A stretch of DNA of 64,000 nucleotides from an uncultured Acidobacteriaceae bacterium (GTDB lineage: Bacteria; Acidobacteriota; Terriglobia; Terriglobales; Acidobacteriaceae). Positions 17,671-28,373 of this stretch are shown one piece after another (within the stretch, counting starts at the first letter, position 1; each line of letters begins with the position of its first letter). A program made the position numbers and the translations under genes. The stretch lies in assembly GCA_903911925.1 (NCBI GenBank), contig CAIWFH010000067.1, positions 1 to 64,000 of the forward strand, given 5' to 3'. The notes under the pieces were generated by a model. It saw only the letters and a program-made list of their open reading frames with translations. It made no database searches and was not told the origin of the DNA.

Positions 17671-20600
17671 ATGCTTTCTTCTGCCTCTCAGATGCGTTCC
17701 ATTCGTTTCTCTTCCATTCAGACCATCCTGTTTCTTCTGACCCTCGCAGGGGTGTGCCCGCCCCTGGCCACACAGGCGCAGGGGGGCTACAACGGTGCCT
17801 ATAAGCCGCTGCTGACCGGCCTGAGCGCCTCAACAATAGGCGGTGTGAATGTAGACATTGCCGGCAACGTCTTTGTGGCCGACTCTGGCGGCAACCGCGT
17901 GGTGGAACTGCCTGCGAACGGCGGGGCTCAGATCACTCTGGGCAGCGGACTCAGCGGTCCAGGCCAGGCGGCGGTGGATAGCGAGGGGAACCTCTATATC
18001 GCGGACACCGGCAACAACCGGATAGGGGAACTGCCGTGGACGGGGAGCGGCTACGGGGACCAGATTACGCTGCCCGCAGTGGGCCTGAATACCCCTGGAG
18101 ACGTGCAGGTGGATGGGGCCGGCGATGTGTTTATCGCGGATTGCAAAAACAATCGCGTAGTGGAACTGCCGGCCGGCGGCGGCGCGCAGATAACGGTGCC
18201 TGTGACTGGCATGAAGTGGCCTGCGGGATTAGGGCTGGACGCGGCGGGCGACCTGTTTATCGCCGACCAGCCGAACAGCTAGGTTATCGAGGTGCCCTGG
18301 ACGGGGACTGGTTGGGGCACGCAAAGCACGCTTCCGGTGGCCGGCCTCAATAGTCCCACCGGCGTTTCTGTGGACAGTGCTGGGAACGTATATATCGGGG
18401 ACTACAAAAACAATCGGATGGTGCTGTTGGCATGGAATGGGAGCAGCTACAACGCGCCAGTCGCAATTGGGACCGGATTCGCGCATCCGCTGGGAGCGGC
18501 CGTCGATCAATATGGAACCTCTACGTTGTGGACACGGGCAACCAGCGGCTGGTTGAGTTCATGCCGGGCAGCGTGAACTTTGGCTATGTGGCCGTGGGCG
18601 CTTCGAGCGGCGTGCTGGGCATGAACTTCAGCGTTCCAGCGGGCACAACGGTCAGCGGTTTTTCGTTTTTCGCGACCGGGGGAGCGACTTCGGAGTTTGT
18701 GGACGGAGGCAGCAGCACCTGCAAGGTGCAGAAGTACACGACGGCGACCAATTGCGTTCTCAACGTGAAGTTCAAGCCTGCTGCTCCGGGTTTGCGCCGG
18801 GGCGGAATGGTGATCTCAGATGGCTCGGGCAATGCGTTGGGATCGTGGCTTCTGTTCGGCATCGGGACGGGTCCGCAGACGGGTTTCAGCTCGGCATTGG
18901 TTAAGGCCGGCTCGAGTGCGCCCAACCTGAGCGGCGCGAACCATAGGCAGGTGGATGGTGCAGGCAATCTGTTTGTGGCTTCCTCGTACGACTCCAAGGA
19001 GGAGTTCAACAGCGGCTCGGTGATCGAATATCCGAAAACCGCGTCGGGCTATGGAGCGCCGGTGGTTGTGGCCAGCAACATAAATGAAGTTCAGGATATC
19101 TTCCTTGACGGCTCGGGCAACCTGTTTCTGATCAGCGATAAGAACGCGAAAGGAGACGACAACAGCGGCGCAGTATTGGCCTGCGCGAAAACGGCAAAGG
19201 GCTGGGGAGCTGTGCAAACGGTAGTCTCCGGATTGAACTATCCCGAAGGTCTGGCTATGGACGAGAACCGTGATATCTTCCTCGCCATGCCCGGTGACGG
19301 CACCATCGTTGAGGTTCCGCGGCTCAGTTCGTCCTTTGGAGCGCCCATCGTGCTGGCTTCCGGGCTGGGCGTTCCGAATTCGTTGACCCTGGACGCCGAG
19401 GGGAACATTTTCTTTACGGTAAATGAGAACGAAAATACCGATCCCGATTCCGGCAGCCTGATGGTACTGCCCAAGCGGGGCCTGGGTTGGGGCCAGCCGG
19501 TAACCCTGGTCGGCGGACACAGCTATCCGACCGGCGTGGCTCTGGACGCTGACGGCGATGTGCTGGTGGCCATCTCCACCGATTCGGACGACGAGAATAA
19601 CGCCGGCTCCATTGTGGTGGTTCCGTTTACAGGCAGGGGTTATGGATAGCCAGTGACCCTCGCGACGAAGCTGAATTATCCCCTGGGTGTTGCCCGGGAT
19701 GGCCTGGGAAATATCTTCTTTGCCGATTGGCTCGGAGCGCAGTTGTACGAACTTCCGCGCGCTACTCCGCCCACTCTCAGTTTTGCCAAAACGGCCCGCG
19801 GTTCAGTAAGTACCGATAGCCCGCAGACGGTGACGGTGGCAAACATCGGCAACCAGGAACTGGACTTCTCCGCGCTGAGTTATCCGGGGGATTTTCCCGA
19901 GCATGGTTCTCAGTTGGAAGTTAGTCCTGAATACGGCCCTGTTTCCAATGGGTGTATCCCAGATACCGCCCTGTCAGCGGGTGCAGTCTGCACGCTGAGT
20001 ATCGAATTCAACCCCTGGGCGGCACTTCCGTCGAGCAGTCCGGCCGCGCTGAGCGAGAGCGCAACGCTGACCACCAACACGCTGAACGTTGCGGGGACGG
20101 CGCAAAAGGTAAACCTGACCGGCACCGAGACGACCGGCGTGAAGACCGATTCGGCGGTGGCGCTGACTGCTTCCACCACGACGCCTGTTCCGGGGACGGC
20201 GATTACCCTTACAGCGACTGTGACCAGCACGGATGGAACGCCGACCGGCACAGTGAGTTTTTATGCGGGCCAGGCGCTGATTGGCAAGGCTGTGGCACTG
20301 GCCAAGGGCGTGGCCAGCACGAGCGCAACCCTGAGCGCAAGCGGTACCGTAACGGCGTCCTACTCTGGAGATCAGAACTTCAACGCCTCGAACTCAAATT
20401 CCATTACTGTGACTTTGACCAAGGCCACGCCGGCGGTTACGTTGACCTCCTCCGCGGCTACGGCGACGGTCGGTTTGAATGTCACGTTTACGGCTTCTGT
20501 GAGCACGGTAATAAAGGGAACTGCGCCAACGGGAACCGTGCAGTTTCTGAACGGCAGCACGGTTCTTGGATCGGGCAATGTGAACGGAAGCACAGGCAAA

Positions 20601-21587
20601 GCGACCTACGCTACCAGCGCGCTTCCGGTGGGCGCAAACACCATTACGGCGATCTATAGCGGCGACAGCAAATATCAGCAAGCCAGCGCGCCCAACCTGA
20701 CTGAAACCATCAACCTGGCCGTGGCCGCGGTAACGCTGACTTCGGCCAAGAATCCTGCCGCGGCCGGCGCGCAAGTGACCTTCACGGCTGCGGTGGCATC
20801 GGCGATTGCCGGGGTTGCACCAACCGGGACTGTGCAGTTTCTGGACGGCAACACGGTGATGGGTTCGAGCACGTTGAGCACGGGCAAGGCCACCTACTCC
20901 ACCAGCGCCCTCGCAGTGGGCGCGAACACGATTTCAGCCAGGTATAGCGGCGACGGCAAATATGCCGCCGCAACGTCAAAGGGCCTGGTGGAAACCGTGA
21001 ACAAGGCGACGCCGACGGCCACCTTGACCGCGTCTCCAAATCCTGCAACGGTCGGTGCGCAGGTCGTTTTTACAGTCACAGTCAGCACCGTGATTGCGGG
21101 CGTCGCGCCCACGGGAAGCGTGCAGTTCAAAGTCGGCACGGCAAGCGGAGGAAGCGCCACTCTGAGCGGCGGAGTGGCGACATGGAGCACCACTTCACTC
21201 AAGGTTGGTTCCAACACCGTGACGGCCACCTATGGCGGCGACAATAACTACGCAACCGTTGCTTCAAAGAGCCTCACCGAGACTATCAACAAGGCAACCC
21301 CCACTTTGACCCTGGATGTGAGCCCGAATCCGGGCTCTCCCACTGGTTCAATCGCCCTTACCGCCACCGTGAGTACGGCAATCTCCGGCGTTGTCCCTAC
21401 CGGAAGCGTGAAGTTCTATAACGGCGCCATCGTGGCAGGGACTGGAACATTGAGCGGAGGCATCGCTACCGCTACCCTGAAGAACCTCAAGGTAGGCACA
21501 TATCCTCTGAAAACGGTCTATGCGGGCGATGGCAACTATGCGACCGCTACCTCGAACACGGTGAGCGAGGTGATCAACAACAAGTAG
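17671..21587 (+). pseudogene. Broken NHL-repeat/Ig-like repeat surface protein gene
   Basis: The remains of one long secreted protein of about 1300 residues are interrupted three times. It begins with a signal peptide (residues 1-35) and NHL-type propeller repeats such as NVFVADSGGNRVVELP and NLYIADTGNNRIGELP. An in-frame TAG lies at 18280-18282, a one-base deletion near 18515 (the frame jumps between DQYG and NLYVVDTGN), and a second in-frame TAG at 19647-19649. Protein similarity continues across every break: the pieces 17671-18282, 18292-18515, 18516-19649 and 19653-21587 join cleanly. Both stops sit where Gln (CAG) is plausible; the second is in GYG-stop-PVTL, beside an intact WGQPVTL copy. 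The C-terminal part has an abnormal-spindle-like region and five Ig-like repeats. Sequencing error, decay or suppression are all possible. Confidence 0.8.
20145..21580 (+). repeat. Five tandem Ig-like domain repeats
   Basis: Five copies of a module of about 95 residues (about 285 bases) lie in the 3' part of the broken gene. Each has a PTGTVQF or PTGSVKF strand, a GNATYSTSAL-like turn, a VGANTITAIYSGD-type strand and an ETINKATPT linker. They match the bacterial Ig-like family 3 style found in surface adhesins. The repeats are similar but not identical at DNA level. Confidence 0.85.
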
Positions 21588-21604
21588 GGCGGCTAGTGGA
21601 GGAA

Positions 21605-24214
21605 CTATGCGCCTGCTGGGGCGCGTAGTTCTTCCACGGCCGCGGTCAGGTCGGCGGCCAGCGCCTGCTGGGTCTCTTCAGACAACTTGGCGCCCTGGCT
21701 GGTCAGGTAGAAGACGTCGATGGCGGTCTCGCCTTCGGTGTCGATGAGCGCCACCTCGATGTTGCACTGGTGATTGCTGAGCGTAAGCGCAATCTGGCGC
21801 AGCAGTCCGGGCACGTCCTGGGCTACCACTTGCAAAAGAGTTGAATGGCTTGAAGAGGCGGAGTCAAACTCCAGGCGCGTTGTCACCTCGACTTTGAGGT
21901 TTGCTGGGTTGTTGGCGTGGCGGCGGGCTTCGAGCATTTGCTCCACCGGCACTTTCAGCGAAACCACATCGTGAAGGTAGGCGAGGAAGCGGTCCTTCTC
22001 GCTGGGGTTCAGCTCAAGGGTGCGGAAGACATCCGTAAAGTGGAAGCTGTCGACGATGACCCCAAGCTCATTCGAGAAAGCGCCCGCCTTGACGATGTTC
22101 ATGCCCCAGGCAGCCAGGGCGCCTGCCACGTCCGCAAACAGGCGGGTGCGGTCGCGCGTAATCACGGTAAGGTCAAAAAGCTGGCGGCTCGGACGCAGGT
22201 CGAGTTGGACGGCCTCCTGATCCAGATTAAGGGCCATTTGGAAGTGGCTTCGTATGTGCTCCGGCAGCCGGGTTTGCAGATAGCGCTGCGGCAGGCCCTC
22301 AAGGAATTGCCTGAGAGCTTCATGCTGGGCGGCGGGCACCATGGAGCGGAGGCGGTTAAGCAGCGTGGGATCAATGGCGGCGTGGTAGCGGACTTCGTCC
22401 ACGCTGCGATCCATGAAGTTCGCTGTCGACATGTAGAACTGCCAGATGTTCTCGGCCTTCCACGGAGTCAGCGCCTCGGGATTCACGGCCTTGATGTCGG
22501 CAAAGGTCATGACGGTGAGCATCTTCAGCAGTGCCGGGCTGCCGATTTTTTCGGCAAAGCCGCGCACGTTTTCCTGGTCGAAGATGTCGCGTCGCAGGGC
22601 ATTCGACATTTCAAGATGCAGGCGAATGAGCTTGAGAATCGATTCGCGTTCTTCGGTGTCGAAGTCCAGCCGGGCGAGGAAAGCGTCCGCCAACTCGACG
22701 CTCTGGCCGGCATGCTCGCCGGTGCGGCGTGCCTTGCCGGTATCGTGCAGCAGCAGGGCCAGCAGGAACAAATCAAGCCGTTCAATCTCCGGCAGCAGCT
22801 GGGCCAGGCGCTTTTCGTGGTCGCCGACCGGCTGGCGCAGTCCGTGCACGTTGTCGATGCAGAGGAAGGTGTGCTCGTCTACCGTGTAGCGGTGATAGCT
22901 GTCGCGGATGACCAACGCGTCAATGCCGTGGAACTCGGGGATCAGCATCTCAAGCACGCCGAGGGCATGCATCGTTCTGAGCGCGTGTGCCGCATGGGGG
23001 CCCAGCAGCACTTCACGCAGCGCGTTCCAGAGATACGGCCCTTCAGGGATGTGGATGGCCAGCGCCGGGAGGGCGTCGGTAATGCGGTCTTCAGCAGCCT
23101 GCGAAAGCATGTAGCCATGCGTCGCCATCAGCGAGAAGATGCGGAGGATGGCGCTGGTGTCGTTAAACTGCGCGCCGGGAACAATGTCGATGCGGCCCTG
23201 GTCGAGGATGAAATCTGTGCCGGCAATTGGGGTGCGGCGGCGGCGGAACTGGCGGTAGAAGCTCACCGGGGCGGGCAGGTGCTCCATCAGCAGGGCGGCG
23301 CGGCGGTAGATGATGCGCGCGTGCCGGTAATAGGTCCGCATCCAGTAAGCCGGGTCGGCGGTGCCGCGGGTCTCAAGGCCGATGGATTTGGCGGCGGCTT
23401 CGTCCTGCGATTGCCAGTCGAGGGTATTGTCGTCGCGGCCGTGGCGGAAGTGAAGGAAACATCGTGCGGCGGCCAGGAAGTCGAAGGCCGCTTCAGCGTC
23501 GCCGCGTGCGCTTTGGAAGACGCCGCCGCGCTGGCGGGGCCATTCCTTGGTCTCTTTGAGGTGAAACAAGAGAGCAAACCAGACAGCGAGGTGGTAATCG
23601 CGCAATCCGCCCGGACAGTCCTTGAGGTTCGGCTCCAGGTGGAAAATGGTGTTGCCGAACTTGGCGTGGCGGGCGCGGGCAATCTCGCCCAGCTTCTGCG
23701 TGATGGTGTTCCACTCGCTCAACACCAGGCCGGGAAGAATGGTCTGGTGGAGCTGCTGGTAAAGAGGGAACTGGCCGGCCAGAAAGCGGCGATCGAGCGT
23801 GGCCAGCGTGAATTCCAGGTTGTCGGGGTCGAACTTGCCCGCTTCCTTGACCGTCCGCGAACTTGGGCTGGCGCGAAGGCCGATGTCCCACATGCCCTGG
23901 ATGATGGACCGAACGGCTTCGCGGGACTGCTCTTCGGTTTTCTCGTCGGCGAAGGCGAACAGCACGTCGATGTCGGAATAAGGGAACAGATCCTTGCGTC
24001 CGTAACCGCCCAGGGCCAGCAATGAAACGTTCTGGGCAGGCTGCCCGGCAAAGGCTCGGCGCCACATTTCAATGAGGATACGGTCCACGACCGCCGAGCG
24101 GCGGCGGATGGCGGCCGTGCCGTCCCCGGTGCGCTCGCAGGTCTGGCGCACGAGCGCCATCTCCCGCGTATACTGCTCCCGAAGATCGTCAACCGCCAAA
24201 GCGACTGGATTCAT
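21605..24214 (-). CDS. glnD: [Protein-PII] uridylyltransferase/uridylyl-removing enzyme
   Basis: Bifunctional nitrogen sensor of 869 residues that adds UMP to PII under nitrogen limitation and removes it when glutamine is plentiful. The N-terminal nucleotidyltransferase has [17 protein letters not shown] at residues 69-85, with metal-binding D81 and D83. A GlnD-type helical domain follows, then an HD hydrolase domain ([17 protein letters not shown]). Two C-terminal ACT domains ([22 protein letters not shown] and [17 protein letters not shown]) sense glutamine. Length and order match GlnD. No clear binding site precedes this ATG. Its partner genes glnB and amtB lie 2 kb away on the same strand, with unrelated small genes between. 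Confidence 0.95.
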   Translation of the reverse strand: MNPVALAVDDLREQYTREMALVRQTCERTGDGTAAIRRRSAVVDRILIEMWRRAFAGQPAQNVSLLALGGYGRKDLFPYSDIDVLFAFADEKTEEQSREAVRSIIQGMWDIGLRASPSSRTVKEAGKFDPDNLEFTLATLDRRFLAGQFPLYQQLHQTILPGLVLSEWNTITQKLGEIARARHAKFGNTIFHLEPNLKDCPGGLRDYHLAVWFALLFHLKETKEWPRQRGGVFQSARGDAEAAFDFLAAARCFLHFRHGRDDNTLDWQSQDEAAAKSIGLETRGTADPAYWMRTYYRHARIIYRRAALLMEHLPAPVSFYRQFRRRRTPIAGTDFILDQGRIDIVPGAQFNDTSAILRIFSLMATHGYMLSQAAEDRITDALPALAIHIPEGPYLWNALREVLLGPHAAHALRTMHALGVLEMLIPEFHGIDALVIRDSYHRYTVDEHTFLCIDNVHGLRQPVGDHEKRLAQLLPEIERLDLFLLALLLHDTGKARRTGEHAGQSVELADAFLARLDFDTEERESILKLIRLHLEMSNALRRDIFDQENVRGFAEKIGSPALLKMLTVMTFADIKAVNPEALTPWKAENIWQFYMSTANFMDRSVDEVRYHAAIDPTLLNRLRSMVPAAQHEALRQFLEGLPQRYLQTRLPEHIRSHFQMALNLDQEAVQLDLRPSRQLFDLTVITRDRTRLFADVAGALAAWGMNIVKAGAFSNELGVIVDSFHFTDVFRTLELNPSEKDRFLAYLHDVVSLKVPVEQMLEARRHANNPANLKVEVTTRLEFDSASSSHSTLLQVVAQDVPGLLRQIALTLSNHQCNIEVALIDTEGETAIDVFYLTSQGAKLSEETQQALAADLTAAVEELRAPAGA

Positions 24215-24663
24215 AGGTGTGTGTGGTTCGTGTTGAGGCCCTGCCGAAGCAAGAAGGAATTGTTAACAGCATAAGTCATAATCGCCCGGATGGGGCGATT
24301 TTGATTTGCTGGCCTCGAAATTGAGGCAGGCAGGCGGCTTGATTTTCGCGGATTGTGCACACCCCGGAAAAGCGCATCGTCCTGTCAGGGCGACTGTTTC
24401 ATGCCCTTCCATGCTGGCTGCCGGCCTCGCCGCCGATCGCCGCCGCGTCTCACAAAGCAGGATTCGTTTTCCCCGCAGGGGAATCCCAACGGCAGATCCT
24501 TGCATGAAATCAAGGACCTGCGAGCGGGAAGCGGGCAGCATTGTTTTCAGCACAGGCTTTTTCCAGGGCGTCATTCTGGCCGGGCTCTGCTGGTGACGCG
24601 GACAAGGCGCTACGAACCATCGATCGGAGAAATGGGTGCATAGACCTCGCTAAGGAGGAAAGT
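24215..24663. other. Divergent spacer upstream of glnD
   Basis: This spacer runs from glnD to the 32-residue gene. It contains a hairpin at 24280-24300, and a very strong AAGGAGG ribosome binding site ends it. Longer frames crossing it have poor starts and no recognisable domain. No sigma-54 promoter could be assigned to glnD. Confidence 0.45.
24280..24309 (+). terminator. Hairpin with T-rich tail upstream of glnD
   Basis: AATCGCCC pairs with GGGCGATT around a GGATG loop, followed by TTGATTT on the + strand. It sits 66 bases before the glnD start, so it could instead be a leader hairpin of the glnD transcript. Confidence 0.4.
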
Positions 24664-24762
24664 ATGCACGACGTTCTGATTGGCCTGGCGTACATCGGAA
24701 TGGTCCTCGGTCCAGCAGTTCTGGCGACTGTGCGAACGCTCGAGATGGAAAGGGACGCCTGA
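24664..24762 (+). CDS. 32-residue single-pass membrane peptide
   Basis: A very small protein starting MHDVLIGLAYIGMVLGP, with one predicted membrane helix (about residues 4-23) and a charged C-terminal tail (LEMERDA). A near-perfect Shine-Dalgarno sequence, AAGGAGG, lies at the right distance before the ATG, which is the main reason to believe it is translated. It stands between divergent glnD and the convergent DinB-fold gene. Size and form recall toxin or regulatory peptides, but no family was recognised. Confidence 0.55.
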   Translation: MHDVLIGLAYIGMVLGPAVLATVRTLEMERDA

Positions 24763-24777
24763 CGGCCTACTGCCCGG

Positions 24778-25254
24778 TTACTTCCACGCCCCCAGGAGTT
24801 TGCGCACCAGCACCAGTTGGCCCAGGTGGTAGGCGTTGTGGTCCGCGGAGAGCAGCGCCTCCCTGAGAACCGTCTGGCCGTCGCCATGAGGAATTTTGGC
24901 GAACAGATCGGTAGCCGGGTCGTCCACCAGGGCACAAAGAGCCTTCATGTCCTTGCGAAAGGCGCTCACGCTCTTGTCCCACGCCTTGTCGTCGGGCGGT
25001 TCCGGCTTAACGGGCCAGTAGCCCGCAGGGAACTCGGGCGACTTGTGGTGCGCATCGCGGGAGAACTCCAGAATGTCCCACTGGGCGATGCGCAGATGCT
25101 CCAGGATCTCCCAGGGAGAGTGCTCTGCGCCTTTGGGACGGACGCCGCGCAGATTGGCCGACAAGTTCTCAACCGCATGATCGAAATCCGCGTGCGCGTT
25201 GCCGCCTTGAAGCAGGTCGATAAGATGTTGGCGGAGAGACTTGTCGTCTGGCAT
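24778..25254 (-). CDS. DinB-superfamily protein
   Basis: A 158-residue four-helix-bundle protein. The metal-site pattern of the DinB/YfiT fold is present: a His in the ILEHLRIAQWDI helix, and the C-terminal HNAYHLGQLVLVRKLLG helix with a His pair. Several family members are metal-dependent thiol transferases using mycothiol or bacillithiol; many are of unknown role. Length is normal. The gene is divergent from the toxin-antitoxin pair, with a spacer of about 150 bases that includes the toxin promoter. Confidence 0.85.
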   Translation of the reverse strand: MPDDKSLRQHLIDLLQGGNAHADFDHAVENLSANLRGVRPKGAEHSPWEILEHLRIAQWDILEFSRDAHHKSPEFPAGYWPVKPEPPDDKAWDKSVSAFRKDMKALCALVDDPATDLFAKIPHGDGQTVLREALLSADHNAYHLGQLVLVRKLLGAWK

Positions 25255-25367
25255 GGCGTTGGCTCTTCTGTTTCTCGTGGGCTAAAGCGCTTTCCTGTCG
25301 GTTGGATGAAACAAACAGGCGGCGGGACGCATTAGGTATTAGGGCCGCGCAGTCGAGATTTCGAGGC

Positions 25368-25396
25368 TTGATTGCGATAGCACTGGGTGCTACACT
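25368..25396 (+). promoter_or_regulatory. Sigma-70-type promoter of the toxin-antitoxin pair, leaderless
   Basis: TTGATT at 25368-25373 and TACACT at 25391-25396 are separated by exactly 17 bases. The expected transcription start, seven bases after the -10 box, is the A of the toxin ATG at 25403. No ribosome binding site lies between them, so the mRNA is predicted to start at the start codon. Confidence 0.6.
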
Positions 25397-25402
25397 CCAA
25401 AA

Positions 25403-25780
25403 ATGGAAGATCGAGCCAGGCGCTCGGAGCGGGTCTTCAAGACAGCCTGGTTTTCCAAAGCGGCGAGGAAGGCGAGCATCGCGGATGCCGAGCTTTGCGC
25501 TGCGATCCGTCAAGTGATGCTCGGTCAGGCGGACGATCTGGGCGGCGGTGTCTTCAAGAAGCGATTGGACAAGAACAGGTCCCGGTCGATCATTCTCGCC
25601 AAAGGCGGCCGGCTTTGGGTTTATGAGTATCTTTTCGCAAAGAAGGACCAGGCCAACATTGGAGTCAACGAATTGGCCAAGCTAAGAAAGCTCGCGAAGG
25701 CTTACGAGGCGCTTACGGTGCAGCAGGTGGACGAGCTTGTCGACGATGGCTCGTGGATGGAGATTTGCAATGGCCAATAA
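25403..25780 (+). CDS. RelE-family toxin of a type II toxin-antitoxin system
   Basis: A 125-residue predicted mRNA interferase. The sequence follows the RelE-toxin family that begins FKTxWFxKxARK (here VFKTAWFSKAARKASI). LCAAIRQVMLGQADDLGGGVFKKRL and the core RSRSIILAKGGRLWVYEYLFAKKDQANI follow, then a C-terminal helical KLRKLAKAYEAL. Conserved Lys and Arg residues fit RNA binding. The antitoxin gene overlaps its 3' end by 11 bases, a toxin-first order like higBA. It appears to be translated from a leaderless mRNA. Family assignment is good; toxicity is inferred. Confidence 0.85.
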   Translation: MEDRARRSERVFKTAWFSKAARKASIADAELCAAIRQVMLGQADDLGGGVFKKRLDKNRSRSIILAKGGRLWVYEYLFAKKDQANIGVNELAKLRKLAKAYEALTVQQVDELVDDGSWMEICNGQ

Positions 25781-26093
25781 GCCAAAGTTCAAGAGCGGCC
25801 TGTCCGAGGCGATTCACTCCTCGGCTTCTGCGTTGTACAGAGTCGGAGCGATTGACAAAGCGACCATGCGCGAGTTCGACGAGTCGTGCCTCGCGGCCCC
25901 CGCGCCCATGGAGCCTAAGCGCATCAAGCGGATTCGCGAGAGCCAGCGTGTGAGCCAGCCAGTTTTTGCCCGTTATCTCAACACCAGCGAATCGACTGTG
26001 GAGAAGTGGGAGTCGGGTGCCAAGAAGCCCAGCGGCATGGCGCTCAAGCTCCTGGATATCGTCGAAAAGCATGGGCTGAAGATGCTGGCCTGA
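25770..26093 (+). CDS. XRE-family antitoxin
   Basis: A 107-residue DNA-binding antitoxin paired with the RelE-type toxin. The C-terminal half is a helix-turn-helix: IKRIRESQRVSQPVFARYL and then TSESTVEKWESGAKKPSG, with ALKLLDIVEKHGL after it. That is the HigA/MqsA-like arrangement in which an N-terminal segment contacts the toxin. GGAG seven bases upstream supports the start at 25770 over the earlier ATG at 25737. It should bind the common promoter and repress the pair. Confidence 0.88.
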   Translation: MANKPKFKSGLSEAIHSSASALYRVGAIDKATMREFDESCLAAPAPMEPKRIKRIRESQRVSQPVFARYLNTSESTVEKWESGAKKPSGMALKLLDIVEKHGLKMLA

Positions 26094-26165
26094 GAAGGCA
26101 TGGAATGCCACGGCGATCCTGAAACTGCCAGCGAAAAAGATGTTGGTCCTTATTAAATATCGTCG

Positions 26166-26199
26166 GTGCCCCAGGTCCAAGAATCGGGACCTGGGGCAC
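26166..26199. repeat. Dispersed CCCAGGTC hairpin, copy 3
   Basis: GTGCCCCAGGTCC pairs perfectly over 13 bases with GGACCTGGGGCAC around the loop AAGAATCG. It lies between the convergent antitoxin and glnB genes and could serve as a bidirectional terminator. Confidence 0.85.
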
Positions 26200-26232
26200 T
26201 CAGCTTCTTCATAAGATCAAACGGTCGCGGCC

Positions 26233-26652
<420 letters not shown>

Positions 26653-28044
26653 TCAGGAATTCAGGTCGTAGCCTTCTTCGCCATGCTGCGAGAGATCCAA
26701 TCCGGCGGATTCGTCTTCAGCGGAAACGCGCAGGCCGACGGTCTTATCGACGATGAAAAGCAGCACCAGTGTACCCACAATGGAGAGCACCCAGGCAATG
26801 CCCACGCCGGCCGCCTGGTTGAGCATCTGGCCCCAATGGCCATCGAAAGCGCCCGTGGCCACGTCTTTGCCAAAGGCCGCGTTGATGACCCGCGTGGCGA
26901 ACAAGCCGGTGAGCAATGCGCCCAGCGTTCCGCCGGCCCCGTGCACGCCAAAGGCGTCGAGAGAGTCGTCGTAGCGCAGGCGGCTTTTTACCGCAAACAC
27001 CATAAAGGAGCAAAAGATTCCAGCGACCAGTCCGATAAACAGTGCGCTGAAAGGTTGCACATAGCCTGACGCAGGAGTGATGGCCACCAACCCGGCAACC
27101 GCGCCGGATATTGCGCCCAGGGCCGTGGGCTTGCCGTTGTGAATCCACTCGGCCACCGTCCAACCCAACCCGGCGGCCGCGGCGGCAAAGTGGGTGTTTA
27201 CAAATGCGCTGGTGGCCAGGGAACTTGCGCCCAGCGCGCTGCCGGCATTGAAGCCGAACCAGCCTACCCACAACAGGCAGGCGCCGATAAAGCTGAGAAC
27301 CATGGAGTGCGGAGGCATGTTGGTCTGCGGGTAACCGATGCGCTTGCCCAGATAGATGCACGTCACCAGCGCCGAGACGCCCGAGGTGATATGGACCACC
27401 GTGCCTCCCGCGAAATCGAGCGAGGGTATTTGGCCGCCGTTGGCGTTCAACAGGCCGCCCACTCCCCACACCATGTGGGCCATGGGGCTGTACACGAGAA
27501 TGGACCACAACGAGAGAAACACCGCCATGGCGCTGAACTTCATTCTCTCTGCGAACGCCCCGGTAATCAGCGCCGGGGTAATGATGGCGAACATCAACTG
27601 GTAGACCATGTAGGTCTGCTCAGGAATGGTGGGCGCGTAGTCCAGGTTGGGCGTCAGGCCCACGCCGCGCAGAAAGATGTGCTCAAAGCCGCCAATGAAC
27701 CAGCCGCCGTGTCCGAAGGCCAGCGAATAGCCTACGATGGCCCAGATGATCGTCACCAGGCCCATCATCGCGAAGCTCTGCATCATGGTGCCCAGGATGT
27801 TCTTCTTGCGGACCAGGCCGCCGTAGAACAAGGCCAGCCCTGGGCCGGTCATCAGCAAAACCAGCGCCGCCGAAACAAGCATCCACGCGTTGTCGCCGGC
27901 AGATTGGGCCTGCTGAACCGCCTGTTGAAGGGCGGCGATCTGGGCCTGGGTCGCCGGCGCCGAGCCTGCGGTTGCCTGGGCCAGGGTCAGTGCCGGGGTT
28001 CCAATGAAAAGGGACAAGAACAGCAGCTTCGTTCGACGACACAT
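26653..28044 (-). CDS. amtB: Ammonium transporter Amt
   Basis: A 463-residue inner-membrane ammonium channel. A signal peptide (FLSLFIGTPALTLAQA) and periplasmic linker precede eleven membrane helices starting at GDNAWMLVSAALVLLMTGPG. The twin-histidine pore is visible as GGTVVHITSG and DAFGVHGAGGTLG. The start at 28044 removes a 68-residue frame extension that looks non-coding, and a GGAG lies upstream. With glnB just downstream and glnD nearby, the channel is probably gated by PII. The promoter should be in the divergent spacer to the right. Confidence 0.95.
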   Translation of the reverse strand: MCRRTKLLFLSLFIGTPALTLAQATAGSAPATQAQIAALQQAVQQAQSAGDNAWMLVSAALVLLMTGPGLALFYGGLVRKKNILGTMMQSFAMMGLVTIIWAIVGYSLAFGHGGWFIGGFEHIFLRGVGLTPNLDYAPTIPEQTYMVYQLMFAIITPALITGAFAERMKFSAMAVFLSLWSILVYSPMAHMVWGVGGLLNANGGQIPSLDFAGGTVVHITSGVSALVTCIYLGKRIGYPQTNMPPHSMVLSFIGACLLWVGWFGFNAGSALGASSLATSAFVNTHFAAAAAGLGWTVAEWIHNGKPTALGAISGAVAGLVAITPASGYVQPFSALFIGLVAGIFCSFMVFAVKSRLRYDDSLDAFGVHGAGGTLGALLTGLFATRVINAAFGKDVATGAFDGHWGQMLNQAAGVGIAWVLSIVGTLVLLFIVDKTVGLRVSAEDESAGLDLSQHGEEGYDLNS

Positions 28045-28373
28045 GGTTTTCCGCTCCGAAAAAGACGCCCACGGCTGACAATGCGGACGGGATACAAAGA
28101 TGGGTTTCAGTGGCCGGCGACGATTCCACAAACTCGGAGCCCGCTCACTCCTGTCCACTGACCGCTGCATGATGGGCCGGGGCCAATGAATATGAGAACG
28201 CGGATTGCACGTTTCATTGATTTTCATAAAGACCGGACGATAACGCAAGCATCTTTACTGTTTCCTGATGGGATTTTCAGAGCTGGCGTGCTACGGCCTG
28301 TTCGCAACTGCGATTCGTGCGGAGCGCCGCACGGCCCCGGACTGTGCGAGGGTAGTAAGGACGGAGAAACAGG
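28045..28373. other. Divergent spacer upstream of amtB
   Basis: This spacer should carry the amtB-glnB promoter on the minus strand and that of the exported unknown on the plus strand. A sigma-54 (GG-N10-GC) element for amtB was looked for and not convincingly found. No hairpin or RNA gene was recognised. Confidence 0.4.

Noticed and set aside
21917..24025. Open frame of 702 codons on the plus strand
   Set aside because: It is the antisense shadow of glnD, whose domains and active sites are unmistakable.
27139..28161. Open frame of 340 codons on the plus strand
   Set aside because: It is antisense to amtB and shows no membrane or domain pattern of its own.
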